In this document: positions 47,985 through 60,539 of the stretch, one piece after another
How positions within the stretch are numbered: the first letter of the stretch is position 1
Layout: each line of letters begins with the position of its first letter
Source: Heterocephalus glaber
Taxonomy: Eukaryota; Chordata; Mammalia; Rodentia; Bathyergidae
Direction: 5' to 3'
Length of the DNA: 64,000 nucleotides
NCBI RefSeq assembly: GCF_000247695.1
Contig: NW_004624855.1
Coordinates: 6,066,328-6,130,327, forward strand
Program-made: the position numbers and the translations under genes
The notes under the pieces: model-generated
Seen by the model: only the letters and a program-made list of their open reading frames with translations
Told to the model about the DNA's origin: nothing
The model's database searches: none

Positions 47985-47999
47985 GTAAAAGTAAATGAA

Positions 48000-48665
48000 A
48001 AATAGGGGGAAAAGCTGCTCCTTAATGGAAAAGAAAAAACATGTGGCTCAATATAAAAAGTTGTTGGAGTGTTTTAAGTGGAGGAGAATCTTGAGGAGAT
48101 TGATTTGAGAGCTTACTCAAGTCAGGCAGTGATAGAAGCAGGGAGAACAGCAGGAAGCTCTTGCTATATCCCTGGTGGAAGATGGTGGTGTCACGGATTG
48201 GACACATGAACAGAAGTGGCAATAAGTTATAGGATTCCAGATGCATTAAGAATACACAGCTAGTAAGATGTAATCTTGGGCTGGATGATGGAAGCTGTGA
48301 CCAAAAACAAAAAATAAAACATTGTCTTTCGAGCGACCAGGAGAGGATTGCCATTAACAGAGATTAACTGTGAAGACTTTGTTATAAGCAAGTCTGATGG
48401 AGAGAGCTCTGGAATTCCTCTTGGGCATATTAGGTGTTAGGCACCAGCTATCCATCAAGGTGGAAATGTCAAGTTGGCAGCTGTACAGGAGCACAGGGAG
48501 AATTCAGAGAAAGTTTTATAAAATTAGGAATATATAGATACGATTTATTTAAAACCACTAGACTGCAAGAAATAAGCAAGGTAGTGAGTGAGGATGGAGA
48601 AAAACATCCAAAACTGATCCCTGTCACACTCCAAAGCTCAGGGAGATGAGAAAGAACTGGCAAAA
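48000..48665 (-). mobile_element. L2-like LINE, antisense, second part
   Basis: Continues the L2 broken at 47100: TTGTTGGAGTGTTTTAAGTGGAG, GATAGAAGCAGGGAGAACAGC, GATGGTGGTG, GGTGGAAATGTCAAGTTGGCAG, GTAGTGAGTGAGGATGGAGAA and CACACTCCAAAGCTCAGGGAGATGAG all follow the antisense order. Confidence 0.72.
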
Positions 48666-49945
48666 TCATAAATATTTCCAAGAAAGGTTAAAGCTTCTTT
48701 CATATGTCCAGTCTGGCTGGAGCATGTTAATCATTTGGTAAAACAATTTCCCTTCATAAAAATAAGTGAATATTTACCCCAGAATAATTTTTCATCTGGT
48801 GATGTTTTTTGTTCAGCTCACTGGATTAAAATAAGAATTGAGGTCACATAAAACATTTGTTTCAATTTGCCCAAAACACTGGCTTTAAACTGTGATTTCT
48901 AAAATCTTTAAAATCTTCAATTGATGGGATATTGCTTTTCATATAATGAAGATTAACCTTTAAGCACATGGAAAGTGTTTCTTGAAACATTTGGATCACA
49001 TTAGGAGACACAAACCCATCAAGATTTGACTTCCTCTGAATTATTTTTCCAGAAATATTTTAGCAGAATAATGGCCATGAATATAGAATCTTACTGATTA
49101 AGCAGATGGAAAATGAAGACACTGTGCGTTTTACGATGATTTCTCAAGAGCCTGTCTGTGTAGTACAGCTTGCCCCCTTACCAAATAAACACTGAAGGAA
49201 ATGGCTATTTTTATGCATGGACCTCAGTGCTTATGAGCAAGTAAAATATTGTTTTGTGTTCTGGCTGTCATTAGAAGGTTGACAGATTTGGGAATAGGAT
49301 GTAACAAGATGTCCATAGTTATCCAAGGCAAGTTCTTCCTCGTGTACAAAATATAAATCAGTCACCTTGTGATGATTATCAAACTGTGTATTTGGTAAAG
49401 CAAATTGGTTAGTGAATGGCATGAACCTCCTATTTGTATAATTGGGCCAGATTTGAAATATGCATTTTAAAAATAAGGTCATTTATAAAACATGGCACTA
49501 GGTCTTATTTTTTTTAGAAAAGGAAAAAAATGCCTGTGTTAGAAACTATTTATTCTAAACTCTGGATAGCTTGCACTAATGCAAAGAGGTAACCTACTAA
49601 AGCATTACGAGCAAATTTTTCCATCAGATGTCACTTTAAGTAGGATTGTAAATGACAAAATGAGATTCCATTTGGAGAAAAAGCAAACTTGCACATTTCA
49701 CATGTAGACAGTCAAGAAGAAAATTCAAAAAGTGATTTTGTCCAAAAACTTTGTAAAAGGAAGGCAGACAATTTATGAGATGATATTGCAATCAGTTAGA
49801 CATGTAATACTGAGTCTGAAAAGGCCAAGGTTATTTGAAGATGCAGATATCGAGCCATTGAGCTGTGGACTGGGAATACGGTAGGTCCTTCCTCTAATGA
49901 TAGAGAAATTCCACTCCCAGAATTCCATTTGCCTACAGACATCTC
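48666..49945. other. Unassigned stretch
   Basis: Non-coding, no identified element. Confidence 0.45.
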
Positions 49946-49949
49946 TTGT

Positions 49950-50041
49950 TTTTTGGGGGTTTTTTTTGGTACTGAGGATTAAACTCAGGTCCTTGCACTT
50001 GCACAGCAGGCAGTGAAACCACTGAGCTAAATCCCTGGCCC
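49950..50041 (-). mobile_element. ID-like SINE, antisense
   Basis: Poly-T, GGTACTGAGGATTAAACTCAGG, CTTGCACAGCAGGCAG, ending GAGCTAAATCCCTGGCC. Flanks CAGACATCTCTTGTT and CAGACATTTCATTTT are the likely target duplication. CCTGCTGTGCAAG core. Confidence 0.95.
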
Positions 50042-50479
50042 AGACATTTCATTTTGAAAGCAATGTAGACAAATTGGGAAGTATTCAGAAGAAATGTGAT
50101 GCCATGATTAAGAGCCGATGAATGGTCTCCCTGGAATAGTTAAGCAATCAAACCTGAGTATAAAAATCTGATTATGCAACAACCCCCTATGAATGTAACT
50201 GCTATAAATGAAGAAAGGTGAAAAACAGATTGTTAGTGAAAGTGGGACGATATTGGAAAATCTATTTCTTTTTCTTTTAAATGACAGTGTCATTATACAT
50301 TTGTCTTACAAGAGAGATGGCACAATGTGTATACACTGATTGATTTTTTCCTGACAAGGAAACCCATTCTACTTCCAACATCAGAGAAGAGAAAAGCCAT
50401 TAATAGTTCTGAGATTTATTAACCTTCAGGGAGATAGATGGTACTGCCCAGCACAATTCCACAACGAAGAAAATAATAG

Positions 50480-50700
50480 AAATATAGCTTTACATATGTG
50501 CCTAGTAATGTTTTAAATACTTCACATGAATGAGCTTATTTGATATTTCGTATCCATTTGTCTGATAATTATTGATGTTATCCTTGTTTTGTAGATGAGG
50601 AAACTAACGTGCAATGAGGTAGGTGCTACTAGAGCTAAGATTCTAGCCCAAGCACTGCTTCCACAGCCAGAATCCTAAACCTCTATGCTATGCTGCTTCT
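50480..50700 (-). mobile_element. MIR SINE, antisense
   Basis: ATGTGCCTAGTAATGTTTTAAATACTTCACATGAATGAGC, TTGTAGATGAGGAAACTAACGTGCAATGAGGT and CCTAAACCTCTATGCTATGCTGC follow antisense MIR. Confidence 0.8.
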
Positions 50701-51049
50701 CCATGAACAGATATTCTTCTCATTCAGATGATTCTATTCCCTTCTCTCTCAGTCCACACAAATAATTATGCCCTTGCCCTGAAGCTCCCAAGGGGCAATT
50801 ATGCTTTCTTTCATTAGTGTTAGGTGTATCTGATGAGCAGTCAGATGCAACATCAGCACATGGCTCCGAGATTCAGAGTCTCTTCAGAAGAGCTAAAACT
50901 AGGCCAAGGCAAATGGTCTTGAATTGATTTTTCATTAGGAGAAACCTTGTTAGGTTCAGTCACTCATGAATTAAAAAATTCTGCAGTAGGTCAGGTTAGC
51001 ATGGCTAAAACTTTGGTGTTAGAATTGATTTTACATATGGAATCTTCCA

Positions 51050-51155
51050 TTGTTTTAGAAAGTTACTTAACTTCTCAATGCCCAAATTCTCTCCTCTGTA
51101 TGTTAAGAACAGTGATGGGTAACTGTCCCAATTATTATAAACGTTTTAGTTAATA
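51050..51155 (+). mobile_element. MIR-like SINE, sense
   Basis: AGAAAGTTACTTAACTTCTCAATGCCCAAATTCTCTCCTCTGTATGTTAAGAACAGTGATGG follows the MIR centre. Short and eroded. Confidence 0.55.
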
Positions 51156-52600
51156 TTTATTAAAATAACTTTGCACTGCGACCAACACACCCTGGATGTC
51201 ATCAAAATGAAATCTATGAGTGGTACAAAGGTGTAGGGTTGGACCTACCCAGGCATTAGAGAGTCACAGTGCTGCAGAGGGACACTTAGCAAAGCAAGCA
51301 AGTGAGGGAAAACTAGTTTGGAGATCAGGTACCAGGCCTATATGGATTTTTGGATGGAAAGATTCCAACCATACTGGAAGATCAGTGGAGATATGGGCAT
51401 CTGAAACTAGGCTGGAGTCAGGAACGTGGCTAGGATTATGTCCAGGAAAGTTAAAATCATCTAAGTAGCACCACTTGTGTTATATCAGTCATAAAGGATC
51501 TTGGTCCATGAATTGCTTCTCTTTATTCAAAAGAGAACATTATATTATTACTTTAGAATTCCTAGTATGGCACAGAGTTAAATCATGAGATACGGTATAT
51601 AGAAGGGTTTTAATACTGATTATAGCCTGTTGCCATTGTGGAAGTTATTTACTACTAGATGCCTAAATATAGGGCTCAAAAGAGCTGCTTCAAAGAGGAG
51701 CTAAGAAGATTGAGAGACTATAGAAGGCCAAATATTATATATCTGCATTTTGAGGGAAAAAAAAACACATAGAAAGCTCCTTAATTGAATTCTGGATTTT
51801 TATTCTAACAAATAGTATGGGCTTGGGAGGTAACAGAAAAACAGTGAGAAGCATGTTAAACTTAATCATTCAGTAAACTTTATAAAATGATTATCTTAAT
51901 TTAGCTCAGCACAACTTGGTTAAGTATTTCAAATCAGAATTCTTTTCCCCAACTCTCAATGGACTGTGTTTATCCACTCTTTTCTAAGATGTAAGGTGGG
52001 ACAGTGCTTTATCATTCTAACAAAGAAAACAGACTTCTAGATTTCCTTGATTTCTTTTAAGTTTGTTAAAGTCTCCTGGAAAATACAGCTGTTCTGGACT
52101 TTTTACAGGATATTTAGTAATATAACAGCCTGGCTTGTTCTTACCAATGAAATAATATATTTCTCTCTTTTCTTCATCATGAATTTCCCTCATTGCTTCA
52201 TAATTCCAATCAGTAAGGTTTTCTTTCTTAAGCAAATAAACAAGTATATAACTTTTTTTTTATATATCTCCATCTGTCTACTTCCCATGTATTTTTACAA
52301 TGAAATATCTGCAAAGGTTTGTATTTTTTCTCTTTCTCTGATTTCTCTTTTGCATTCCTTTCAGGTAGAGTTTGTTCCCACTCACTGTAGTGATACCATT
52401 TTTGTCGAAGTTACCTGTGGCCTCAGCATAGCTAAATCCAATGGACAATTTTAAATTATTTTCTTATCGTATTAATCAATGTCATTTTAGAAAGATGGTC
52501 ATGCCCTCCCCATGAATAGGCTTCTAGTGAACCTTATTCTTCTAATTTCTTTCTCACTTCATAGTTATCCTTTTGGTTTCTCTCTTTTCTTGCCATTAAA
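51156..52600. other. Unassigned stretch
   Basis: No gene recognised; 51,220-51,470 is less AT-rich and open in one frame but resembles nothing known. Confidence 0.4.
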
Positions 52601-52619
52601 TTATTAAATTATATTTGCT

Positions 52620-53340
52620 TCATTGGCCCACTTCTTTTCTCTGCGTTTTCATGTACTGGTGATGTCAAAGGGTCTTGTACCCTCTAACACTATTTTTTGT
52701 TGATGGCTCCCTAACTTGCGTCTTCATCTTAGACCTCACTCCTGCAGTACCATCTCGTAAGGACCACTGTCTTTGCCATTTCTTCCCCAATTCCTGATGA
52801 GCCTCTCAAGCCTCAGTTTCGAATGAAATACTAAACTGATCTATCCACCTGGACAACTTCTCTCCCAGATTTTTCCTCAGCAAATGTAATTCTGTTTTAC
52901 AGGTGGTTCAAGGCAAACACTTTGAACCTTTTAGAGTTAGTTTCTTGTCTCATTATACACCATATTCTAATCCATCAGGGATTCCTATCAGCACCACCTT
53001 CAACCACATATCTACAAACTTTTCATGCCAATTTGAAGCCTCATCTCTTCTGTAAAGTCTTTGTTGGCCTGTTTTCTCTGTCAACTGAAATGTAATGCTA
53101 TTTATTTAACATAATCACTTAGGCATTCAACTCTATCCATCTATCTGTAATTATATGAATGAATTTAATGTTGTATACTTTTCTCCTCCAACCAGATCAC
53201 ACATGAGATGCATGTCTTATTCTTCCTTATTTGATTTTCTGCCAGTTTATCTCCTATCACTCCTCCTGTACAATTCTACTGGTATGTTGTGGAATTCAGT
53301 AAGCTCATAATGAATGAATGAATGAATGAATGAATCAAAT
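52620..53340 (+). mobile_element. L2-like LINE 3' end, sense
   Basis: GATGGCTCCCTAACTTGCGTCTTCATCTTAGACCTC, CTATCCACCTGGACAACTTC, AAGCCTCATCTCTTCTGTAAAGTC and a (GAAT)n tail. Consistent with the sense L2 3' region and its typical GAATGAATGA end. Confidence 0.7.
53309..53335. repeat. (GAAT)n tail of L2
   Basis: About six GAAT units, the usual simple-repeat end of an L2-type LINE. Confidence 0.9.
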
Positions 53341-54950
53341 CTCTCCTAGTCACTTAGAATAAGTGTCAGACAAATTGATTTTGAGGAAGATTGAGTTATT
53401 TGCTTTTGTTATCTTTCAAGTAGAAAATAGAGGTTTCATAAGTAGCATTCAATATATATTTTCTGATTAAAACAGTGAAAGTAAAATTTCAATTTTAAAA
53501 ATAAAGAAATAACTATGCAAGTGCTTCTATTAATTTATCACAATATTCAGAAAAATCTAAAAGTAAGTTTCAAGGGCATAAACTATATATTTCTTTTATA
53601 AACATTAATAACTGCTTTCAGTTTTAAAATCATCTATGAATTTCTATGTGTGGTATATGATTAGTAAAACTTTTTGCCCTATGGCTATTACATAACCCAT
53701 TTAAAAAAAACAAAAATGATCTACCATGATCAGCACGTGCATACTGATAACTTCTGGTAAAGGGTGGACTCATGTGAAGGCAATAAGAAGCACTTGAAGA
53801 AACTACCCAGTATGCTTAGAAACACATTTGAGATCTATATTTTTTTCTAGTGGAAACATGGAAATCATCATGGAGAGGGTAAGAAGGGAGATGGGTTAGG
53901 CCTCTTCTGCAATATGTTTGAGTGATTTGGGCTTAGATAAGAATGATGATCATGTAGGGTCAGAAAGGGATGCATTGGAAAGCAATTTAGGACACATGCA
54001 TATGGGTCTGGCTCAGAAAAACTGTTCTTCAGGGTGGCTATTTCTTGCCTAGGACATGATTCCAGAGATCCAGTCAGTGTTGGGTTATGAGTGGGAGGAG
54101 AATATGAGCTTTATATATTGTAGTAAGTCTGAAGTATTTAGAGAAATCCTAGTTGAACTGTCAAACAGGAAAGTTAACTACTTTTTTATGAACTGGGAAA
54201 TCAAAGAAATGCAAACTTGTTGGATATCCATTAGTATGTGGCTTATATTCAAGGCTGCTACTATATAATATTTTCTGAAGAGAGAGCTCAGAATGGGAAA
54301 TAAGAGGGATAGAACTTAGTTCTGAAGAACAACAGCATTATATGGGCAAATTGGGAAGTGAAAAGTCAAATAAACTAAAGACTAACTGCTTTCATTGAAT
54401 TTAAAGTTGTAGAAATCATAGGTGACTTTAGTGACACCGCTTTTTTGAAATAACTAGAAATGATATTGAAACAGGAGTTGGTTACAAAATAAGTAGAAAA
54501 AAGAAGAATTACAGAACACAAATATATGATGCTTTAGGAAATGTAAAGAGGAAGTGAACAAGTAGTAAAAAGTAGCATGTGAAGAGATATTAGTGCCAAA
54601 GAGGCTTTGTTTCCCTCTTTTCTATTTATCACTCCTCTCATTCCATCTTTCCTTTCTTTTTTCTTTTAGTTTGAGATTGATTGGATTTTACAACAACAGA
54701 GGGGTACAGCTAAATGAGGTAACTCGATGGTGAAAGGCTGCTAGAGAAGTTCTAGGGCATAGGACCCAAAAGCAGGTAAAATAGTGGAAACCAGAGAGAC
54801 ACACTATGTAACAAGAAGGGAGGGAGGGCAGGAGTAGGAATAAGAGGCTAATGGCATTCATTTATGCTCTGAGATGGTACATCTTCACAGGTAACCTAAT
54901 CTGCACAAAATTTTTCATCACATTCATAATTACTATAGCAATTTCTTTTT
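53341..54950. other. Unassigned stretch
   Basis: AT-rich non-coding DNA; no confident element. Confidence 0.45.
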
Positions 54951-54954
54951 GTAT

Positions 54955-55613
54955 CTTTTAAAATCTTTATTAGTATATGTTAGCAGTACATAATGTTTAC
55001 ATTCCTTGTGAGGAGTTGGCACATGTACATAACAAATCTTAATTAGTTTTTTATCCACTTTCACTCTTTTCTTCCTCCCTCCATCTCCCGACTCCCCTTT
55101 GAGAAAGATCTAGCTCCCTAGTTCCTATCATCTATCATCTATTTGTACTTTGTTTATAATTTGAATTTCTCATAGAAGAGAAATCATGCAATATACATGC
55201 TTGTGTGTCTGATTTATTTCATTTAAGATTTTGGTCTTATGGTGCATCTATTTTCCTACCAATGACTCAAGTTTGTTTTTTCTTATGTCAGAGGAGTACT
55301 CCATTGTGTGTAAATATCATTTGTCTGTGAATGGACATATAGGCTACTTTCAAGATTTAGCTCTTAGGAATGGTGCTGCTATAAACATGGGTAATAAAAA
55401 TGTATCACTGCAATATGAAATCATTAGTTCTTTCTGGAAGGTACCTGGAAGGGAAATAGGTGGTTTGCATGGAATGTCTAGGTTTAGTTTTTTGAGGCAT
55501 CTCCATACTGTTTTCCATAGTGGATGTACTAGTTCACATTTCCACCAACAATGTGGAAGGGTTCCTTCTTCCCCAGAGCCTCTCCAGAATGTATTATTAT
55601 TTGATGTCTTGAA
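54955..55613 (-). mobile_element. L1 3' segment, antisense (of an inverted insert)
   Basis: Reverse complement of L1 ORF2 C-terminus and 3' UTR: ATGTCAGAGGAGTACTCCATTGTGTG, GGAATGGTGCTGCTATAAACATGGG, TTTTTTGAGGCATCTCCATACTGTTTTCCATAGTGGATGTAC and CACATTTCCACCAACAATG. Ends at an abrupt junction near 55613-55618 with sense L1 sequence. Confidence 0.88.
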
Positions 55614-55615
55614 GT

Positions 55616-56390
55616 ATTCTGAAAAAGTAAATCAAAGAGGACTTGAGAAAATGGAAAGATATCCCCTGTTCCTGGATAGGCAGAACCAATATAATCAAAA
55701 TGGCCATACTTGCAAGTTGATACACAGATTTAATACAATTGCAATCAAAATACCAACAGCATTCTTCACAGAGCTAGAGAAAACAATGCTAAGCTTCATA
55801 TGGAACCAAGAGACCGAAAATAGCAAAAGGAATCTTGGGGAACAAAAGCAAAGGGGGAGATATCACAATCCCAGTCTTGAAATTATATTACAAAACTACT
55901 GTGACACAAACAGCATGTTATTGGCACACAAAAAAGCCATGACCATCAATGGAATAGAATAGAGGCAGCAAAAACAATGCCAAGCATATTCCATTATTTG
56001 ATCCTTGATAAAGGGGCCTAAAACATACACTGGAGGAAAGATAGCCTCTTTGATAAATGATGTTGGTAAAACTGGGTACCCACATGCAGAAGACCAAATC
56101 TAGACCATATCTCTTTCTGTGTAGCAATCTAAAATCAAAATGGATCAAAAGACTAAATGTTAAAATAGAAAAATGTAACTGTCTGGAAGATAAAATATGT
56201 AAAACTTTTGAAGTCATGGGTGGAGGCAAGGACTTTTTTAATAGAACCCTGGTTGCATAAGAAATAGTGCCAAGAATCAACAAATGGGGTCAGGTCAAGT
56301 TAAAAAGCTGCACAGCAAAAGAAACCACCAATAGAGTGGAATGACAATCTACACAATGGGATAAACTTTTGCCAGGAGTTCCTCAGTAGA
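55616..56390 (+). pseudogene. L1 ORF2 segment, sense (inverted 5' part)
   Basis: Sense ORF2 text starts at the junction (GAAAAAGTAAATCAAAGAGGACTTGAG), continuing [14 protein letters not shown] near 55725 and [14 protein letters not shown] near 55770, down to the KETTNRVEWN-like block near 56320. Stops and frameshifts throughout. The L1 positions covered lie just upstream of those in 54955-55613, so the two pieces make one L1 whose 5' part is inverted. Confidence 0.88.
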
Positions 56391-57975
56391 AGACTCATAC
56401 CTATAGTCATTACTTAAGCTCCAGGATAGTACAGAAAAATATGGAAAAGAGAAGGGAAACACAGCCAGAAAGAAAAACAGGAATGACCTAATTATTCTGT
56501 TAAAAAAATTAGCCCATGGAATTTGACTATTAAAATGAACTCAGAAGATCTCCTTCCATGCTTGTCTTCTGGCTCTTCTATCACAGTTCTGCAAACTTCT
56601 ATCATTTCACATAGTATCTACCATGCCTAGACAGGGTATAAATATTTTAAATCTAGTAAAGAAAAAAATACTTGCTTGCAATGGATAAAGACTTGAGAAT
56701 AACCTGCTGAATAGGAAGGACTGGTCTCTCAAGGTAACCGTGATACAGGCGGGTTTCTCTCATCCTTTCTCACAGATAGGTGAAGCTTTCAGATAATGCC
56801 CTGAAGCCTGTATTTTATATCAGTCTTCTCAATTTTCAGCCCTATCTACTGATTCTAATAAGAATATTGCAGATTATATTCATTCAACATAGAAAAAGGT
56901 CAACATACTTTAATATATTGGTTACCCTATCTATATCAACTCTTGTAGGATGAGTGACAATCTTACAAGTTACTTTTTGCATTTCTGTGTATGCATATAT
57001 GTGTCTGAGCCAAACACTTTAATACTTTTATTATACAACTTTAAGAGATGCTGGTGTGATTTTCATTTTCTGGAGAAAAACACAATTTTTTAGACTGAAT
57101 AGATTTGCTAAAGAATGAAGAAGAGAAAGAAAGGGTCACAAGGGAACCAGGACAGGATGGAAAGACTGTCTAAAGACTGTTTCCCTGGGCTTCAAACTCG
57201 AGGCTTTACAGCTTTGGTCCTGCAGCTTGTGCTCCCTCCACAGGCATGTAGAAAAAGGAAATGGGAAGAAGCCTCCAGCCTAGTGTTACTATACACTGTG
57301 ACTTTCTCATTCTCAATAGGGAGTCAGAGGGGAAAGAACTGAGAGAGACATTGAAGGAGCAGCCATATAGAGAACAGGCACTTCTACAGCAATCCACACT
57401 GGAACCCCCACTTAGTACAAAGAGGCCATTGACATCAGCATGGGTTTCAAAACAAGCTATTGACTTCATGTCATGTCTAAAACCATCACCTCAACTTCTG
57501 TCATCAAAGTCCACACAAAGGAAATTTCTTAGTTCAAGCTTGAAGTCAGAATTCCTTTAAGGATGTTGAGATTTGAACTACTCAACATCCAGATTTTTTT
57601 AAAGGCTTCCAAGGCCTTTCCTCAAATATAATACAGTTACCGGCATTTGCAGTTTGTTTGCTGACATTCTCTTCTTCTGTAAAAGCTAAAGAATATTCTT
57701 TAGATCCCAAGACTATCTGTCCTTTTAGAGAAAAAGACATAAAATTTGACACTTTGTGCTTTAAGGATGGGACACTGTAAAATAGCATAAAAATAGAATT
57801 TGTATTGAACACTGAGATGCAGTAGCATGTCGAGAGAATTCTTCACTTCCTTTCTGTGGGTGGTGGCTGAAAGTTTGAGCTTCACCAATGGAAAAACACC
57901 TTTATTTTGACTACATTTTTACAATCACTTGCCATTTTGACTGAAACATAACTGCAATCTGCATACAGATATTCC
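56391..57975. other. Unassigned stretch
   Basis: No recognised element. Overlapping open frames at 57,115-57,560 on both strands show no family resemblance. Confidence 0.4.
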
Positions 57976-58262
57976 TTCACTGATTTATCATATAATTTAT
58001 CCAAGATATATTTTGTTTATTCCAACTGTGTACCATATCCAGGACTTGGTGATAATATTGCAAATGAGTAACTACTAACCATTGTACAAGATTTCACAGT
58101 CTAATGGGGGAGTGGAAAGCTAAGAGGGTGATCACACACAGTGTGGGCCCTGCTACAGTTGTGCTACAACCATGCTTATCAGGAGAACAGAACATGATGA
58201 GATGTCTCATCTAGTGATGGGGGCAGGCAGATGAGTCAGAGAAGGTTAAAAGGCAACTTCCC

Positions 58263-58345
58263 GGGCCAGGGAGTTAGCTCAGTGGAACCTCACCTGCCTC
58301 ACAAGTGCAAGGTCCTGAGTTTGATCCCTTGTATTAAAAAAAAAA
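58263..58345 (+). mobile_element. ID-like SINE, sense
   Basis: GGGCCAGGGAGTTAGCTCAGTGG, CTGCCTCACAAGTGCAAGG and GAGTTTGATCCCTTGTATT, then an A tail. Flanked by a perfect 14-bp target duplication, AAAAGGCAACTTCC. Confidence 0.95.
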
Positions 58346-58396
58346 GGCAACTTCCTTAAATATTTGAGACCAGAGCCAAGTTTTGAATAATGGATT

Positions 58397-58484
58397 AGCC
58401 CGGGATTTAGCTCAGTGGTTTCGCTGCCTGCTGCGCAAGCGCAAAAAACCGAGTTCGATCCTCAGTGCCAAAAAAAAAAAAAAA
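58397..58484 (+). mobile_element. ID-like SINE, sense
   Basis: GCCCGGGATTTAGCTCAGTGGTTTCGCTGCCTGCTGCGCAAGCGCAA, GAGTTCGATCCTCAGTGCC and an A tail. CCTGCTGCGCAAG core; unusually CpG-rich for its age. Confidence 0.95.
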
Positions 58485-58569
58485 GGAATTAACTAGTCAT
58501 AAAGGGTGAAACAAAGATAACATCTAACATAAAAGCAGTTGAAGGTAAACAGACCCAGAGAGTAGATAT

Positions 58570-58740
58570 CCTCAGTTTGAATTTTGATCTGCTACTTACT
58601 AGCTGTTTGGGATAAGTCAAGTATCATTTGTTTTCCACAAAATAGGGGTGATAATCAATCATACCTACTAGAAAAGGTTATTAATGAGAATGACATAGTT
58701 TAAATAAAGCACTTAAAGCACTTCTAAACATCATTTAACC
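58570..58740 (+). mobile_element. MIR SINE, sense
   Basis: TTTGAATTTTGATCTGCTACTTACTAGCTGTTTGGGATAAGTCAAG, AAAATAGGGGTGATAATCA and AAATAAAGCACTTAAAGCACTTC closely follow the MIR consensus. Confidence 0.88.
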
Positions 58741-59855
58741 ATTCTTTTGCATTTTGTAGATGTGAACAATCAACAAAAGGACATTCGGATTTGTGTGTAA
58801 GCCAAGAAGTATGATTGAGGAGGCTGGGAATGGTAGGTAGGAGTCAGTATGGCTCAGAAAGTTACATAGTTTACACTTGTTAATTCGTTAGTGTTGTCTC
58901 CTTTTTTTTTTTTTTTCCTAGCGTCTGTCAAATTGAACAAAGAAACAGAGATATGGCAGGTTAGGTTATGCAACTATTCTCCCTAATGAGCTTCAAGACT
59001 GATTTCCTAGAGAGATGTTGTTGTTTAGAACAAGCCATGATACCCCACCACGTTACATTGTAAAGTGCTGCAATCCCAGAGATGAATATATTTGGGGCAC
59101 AAAGGAATGTCCTTCTGGTGGAAAGTGGTTTCTATACAGAAACGCCCAGTCCAAGAGGGGGGTCTTGCTTTTTCCAAAATTATGGCAATTCTTACATCAT
59201 GTGTTGCTTCCCAGAATGTGCTGAGGTCTTGGATAATATACAAGAGGCTTATGTTTGAAGAACTACCATTGTTTCTTCCCATTTCCTTCTAGCCCAGTAC
59301 AAAATGATAAGCATTTTCCCCACCCCTCTCACATTCTATCTCTTTTGAAATAACTGTTTCTGAATACTGGGTTGAGTTATTTCTACATTCATTACCAGTG
59401 CCACCTCTTCCCACTATTCCTTCAGATCCATGCACTTCTCTAAAGTAGAAATTCCATCTGGAGGTGCAGACTGGGATGGCTAGTATGCTGTGTAATTAAT
59501 CTTATATGGCTAACATTTTTACTATGCCTTAATCTCCTTTTATCATTTAGGACTCAATCTTAAACTTTGGGTATGAAAACCTGGATAAAGAATTAAGTGC
59601 TTTAGTGAACTTAAAATTGAATATTCATCCCCAAATAGGCTAACAGATTTCTATAATGCTAAGAAGACACAGCTATTTCTCTTTCACTGTTAGAAAATTA
59701 AGAATGAAATTTAAATTCACCAAACTTCTGGGTAAAAGATTACTTCTTTCCAAAGGTAGGCCATCCCAAGATGGACTTCTTTATGGACACATGGGCTCAT
59801 TTTTACTTGATAATCTGTTTGAATATGCAGCAAGATATAATATAAATATGTACAC
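58741..59855. other. Unassigned stretch
   Basis: No gene identified. Open frames near 59,015-59,290 on both strands overlap and resemble no known family. Confidence 0.4.
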
Positions 59856-59859
59856 AAGG

Positions 59860-60010
59860 TCAGACAGATCTGATTCCAAAATATGGCTCCATACTCACTA
59901 GCTTTTTCTTTGTGTAAATTATGTAACTAAACTAAGTATCGCTTCTTCATCTGGAAAATAAAACTAAAAACACCTGCTGGAGTTATTAGAATTATTAAAA
60001 ATCTATGTAA
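59860..60010 (+). mobile_element. MIR SINE, sense
   Basis: CAGATCTGATTCCAAAATATGGCTCCATACTCACTAGC, ATTATGTAACTAAACTAAGTATCGCTTCTTCATCTGGAAAATAAAAC and CACCTGCTGGAGTTATTAGAATTATTAAA follow MIR. Confidence 0.8.
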
Positions 60011-60177
60011 AAACAAATAATGTATTATCTATACATATGTAATACACATTGTTCAGTTTACAACTGAACATTGTATTAATAAAATGAAGCTCATATCAAG
60101 AAAACATTGGTCCAAGTTTTTCTCTTTTTAGGAATATCACATTACAAAGTAGATCATTGGTATCTTGAAGTATGTGA

Positions 60178-60202
60178 CTAATACTAATACTAATACTAAT
60201 AA
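60178..60202. repeat. (CTAATA)4 hexanucleotide repeat
   Basis: Four tandem copies of CTAATA. Confidence 0.92.
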
Positions 60203-60539
60203 GAGAACTTTAGTGTTGTTCAAAAAGCTCATTTCCTGCAGCCTTCATGGTTTAATGGAACCAAGTATCTTTCTTCTAGACAATGACTTGTGAGTGAAAC
60301 ACCTGCATTTTTCTGAATTGAGTGACTTAAATTTTTACTCAAGACTGAGTTCTCTTCCTTCAGGCACACAAACCAGTACTTCCAGGATGGTGGCTGTGCT
60401 ATCAATATGACCCATGGATAACTCTGAATAGGCCTCAGCCCATGGAAGTACAGCAGCAGTGAAAAATGAAAGCTTCTTTTGTAATGTTTGAGATATTGGG
60501 GATAATTGTTGCACAGTTTATAGCCTTTTTTAACTGATG

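Larger units (their letters stand above)
57980..58510 (-). mobile_element. L2-like LINE, antisense, hit by two ID SINEs
   Basis: ATTCCAACTGTGTACCATATCCAGGACTTGGTGATAATATTGC and TTTCACAGTCTAATGGGGGAGTGG read as an antisense L2-type tail; AGGAGAACAGAACATGATGAG and similar blocks continue it. The SINEs at 58263 and 58397 interrupt it. Confidence 0.55.

Noticed and set aside
55231..55962. 243-codon open frame, plus strand
   Set aside because: Begins at TTG and crosses the L1 inversion junction: the first half is antisense L1, the second half sense ORF2. A chimera, not a gene.
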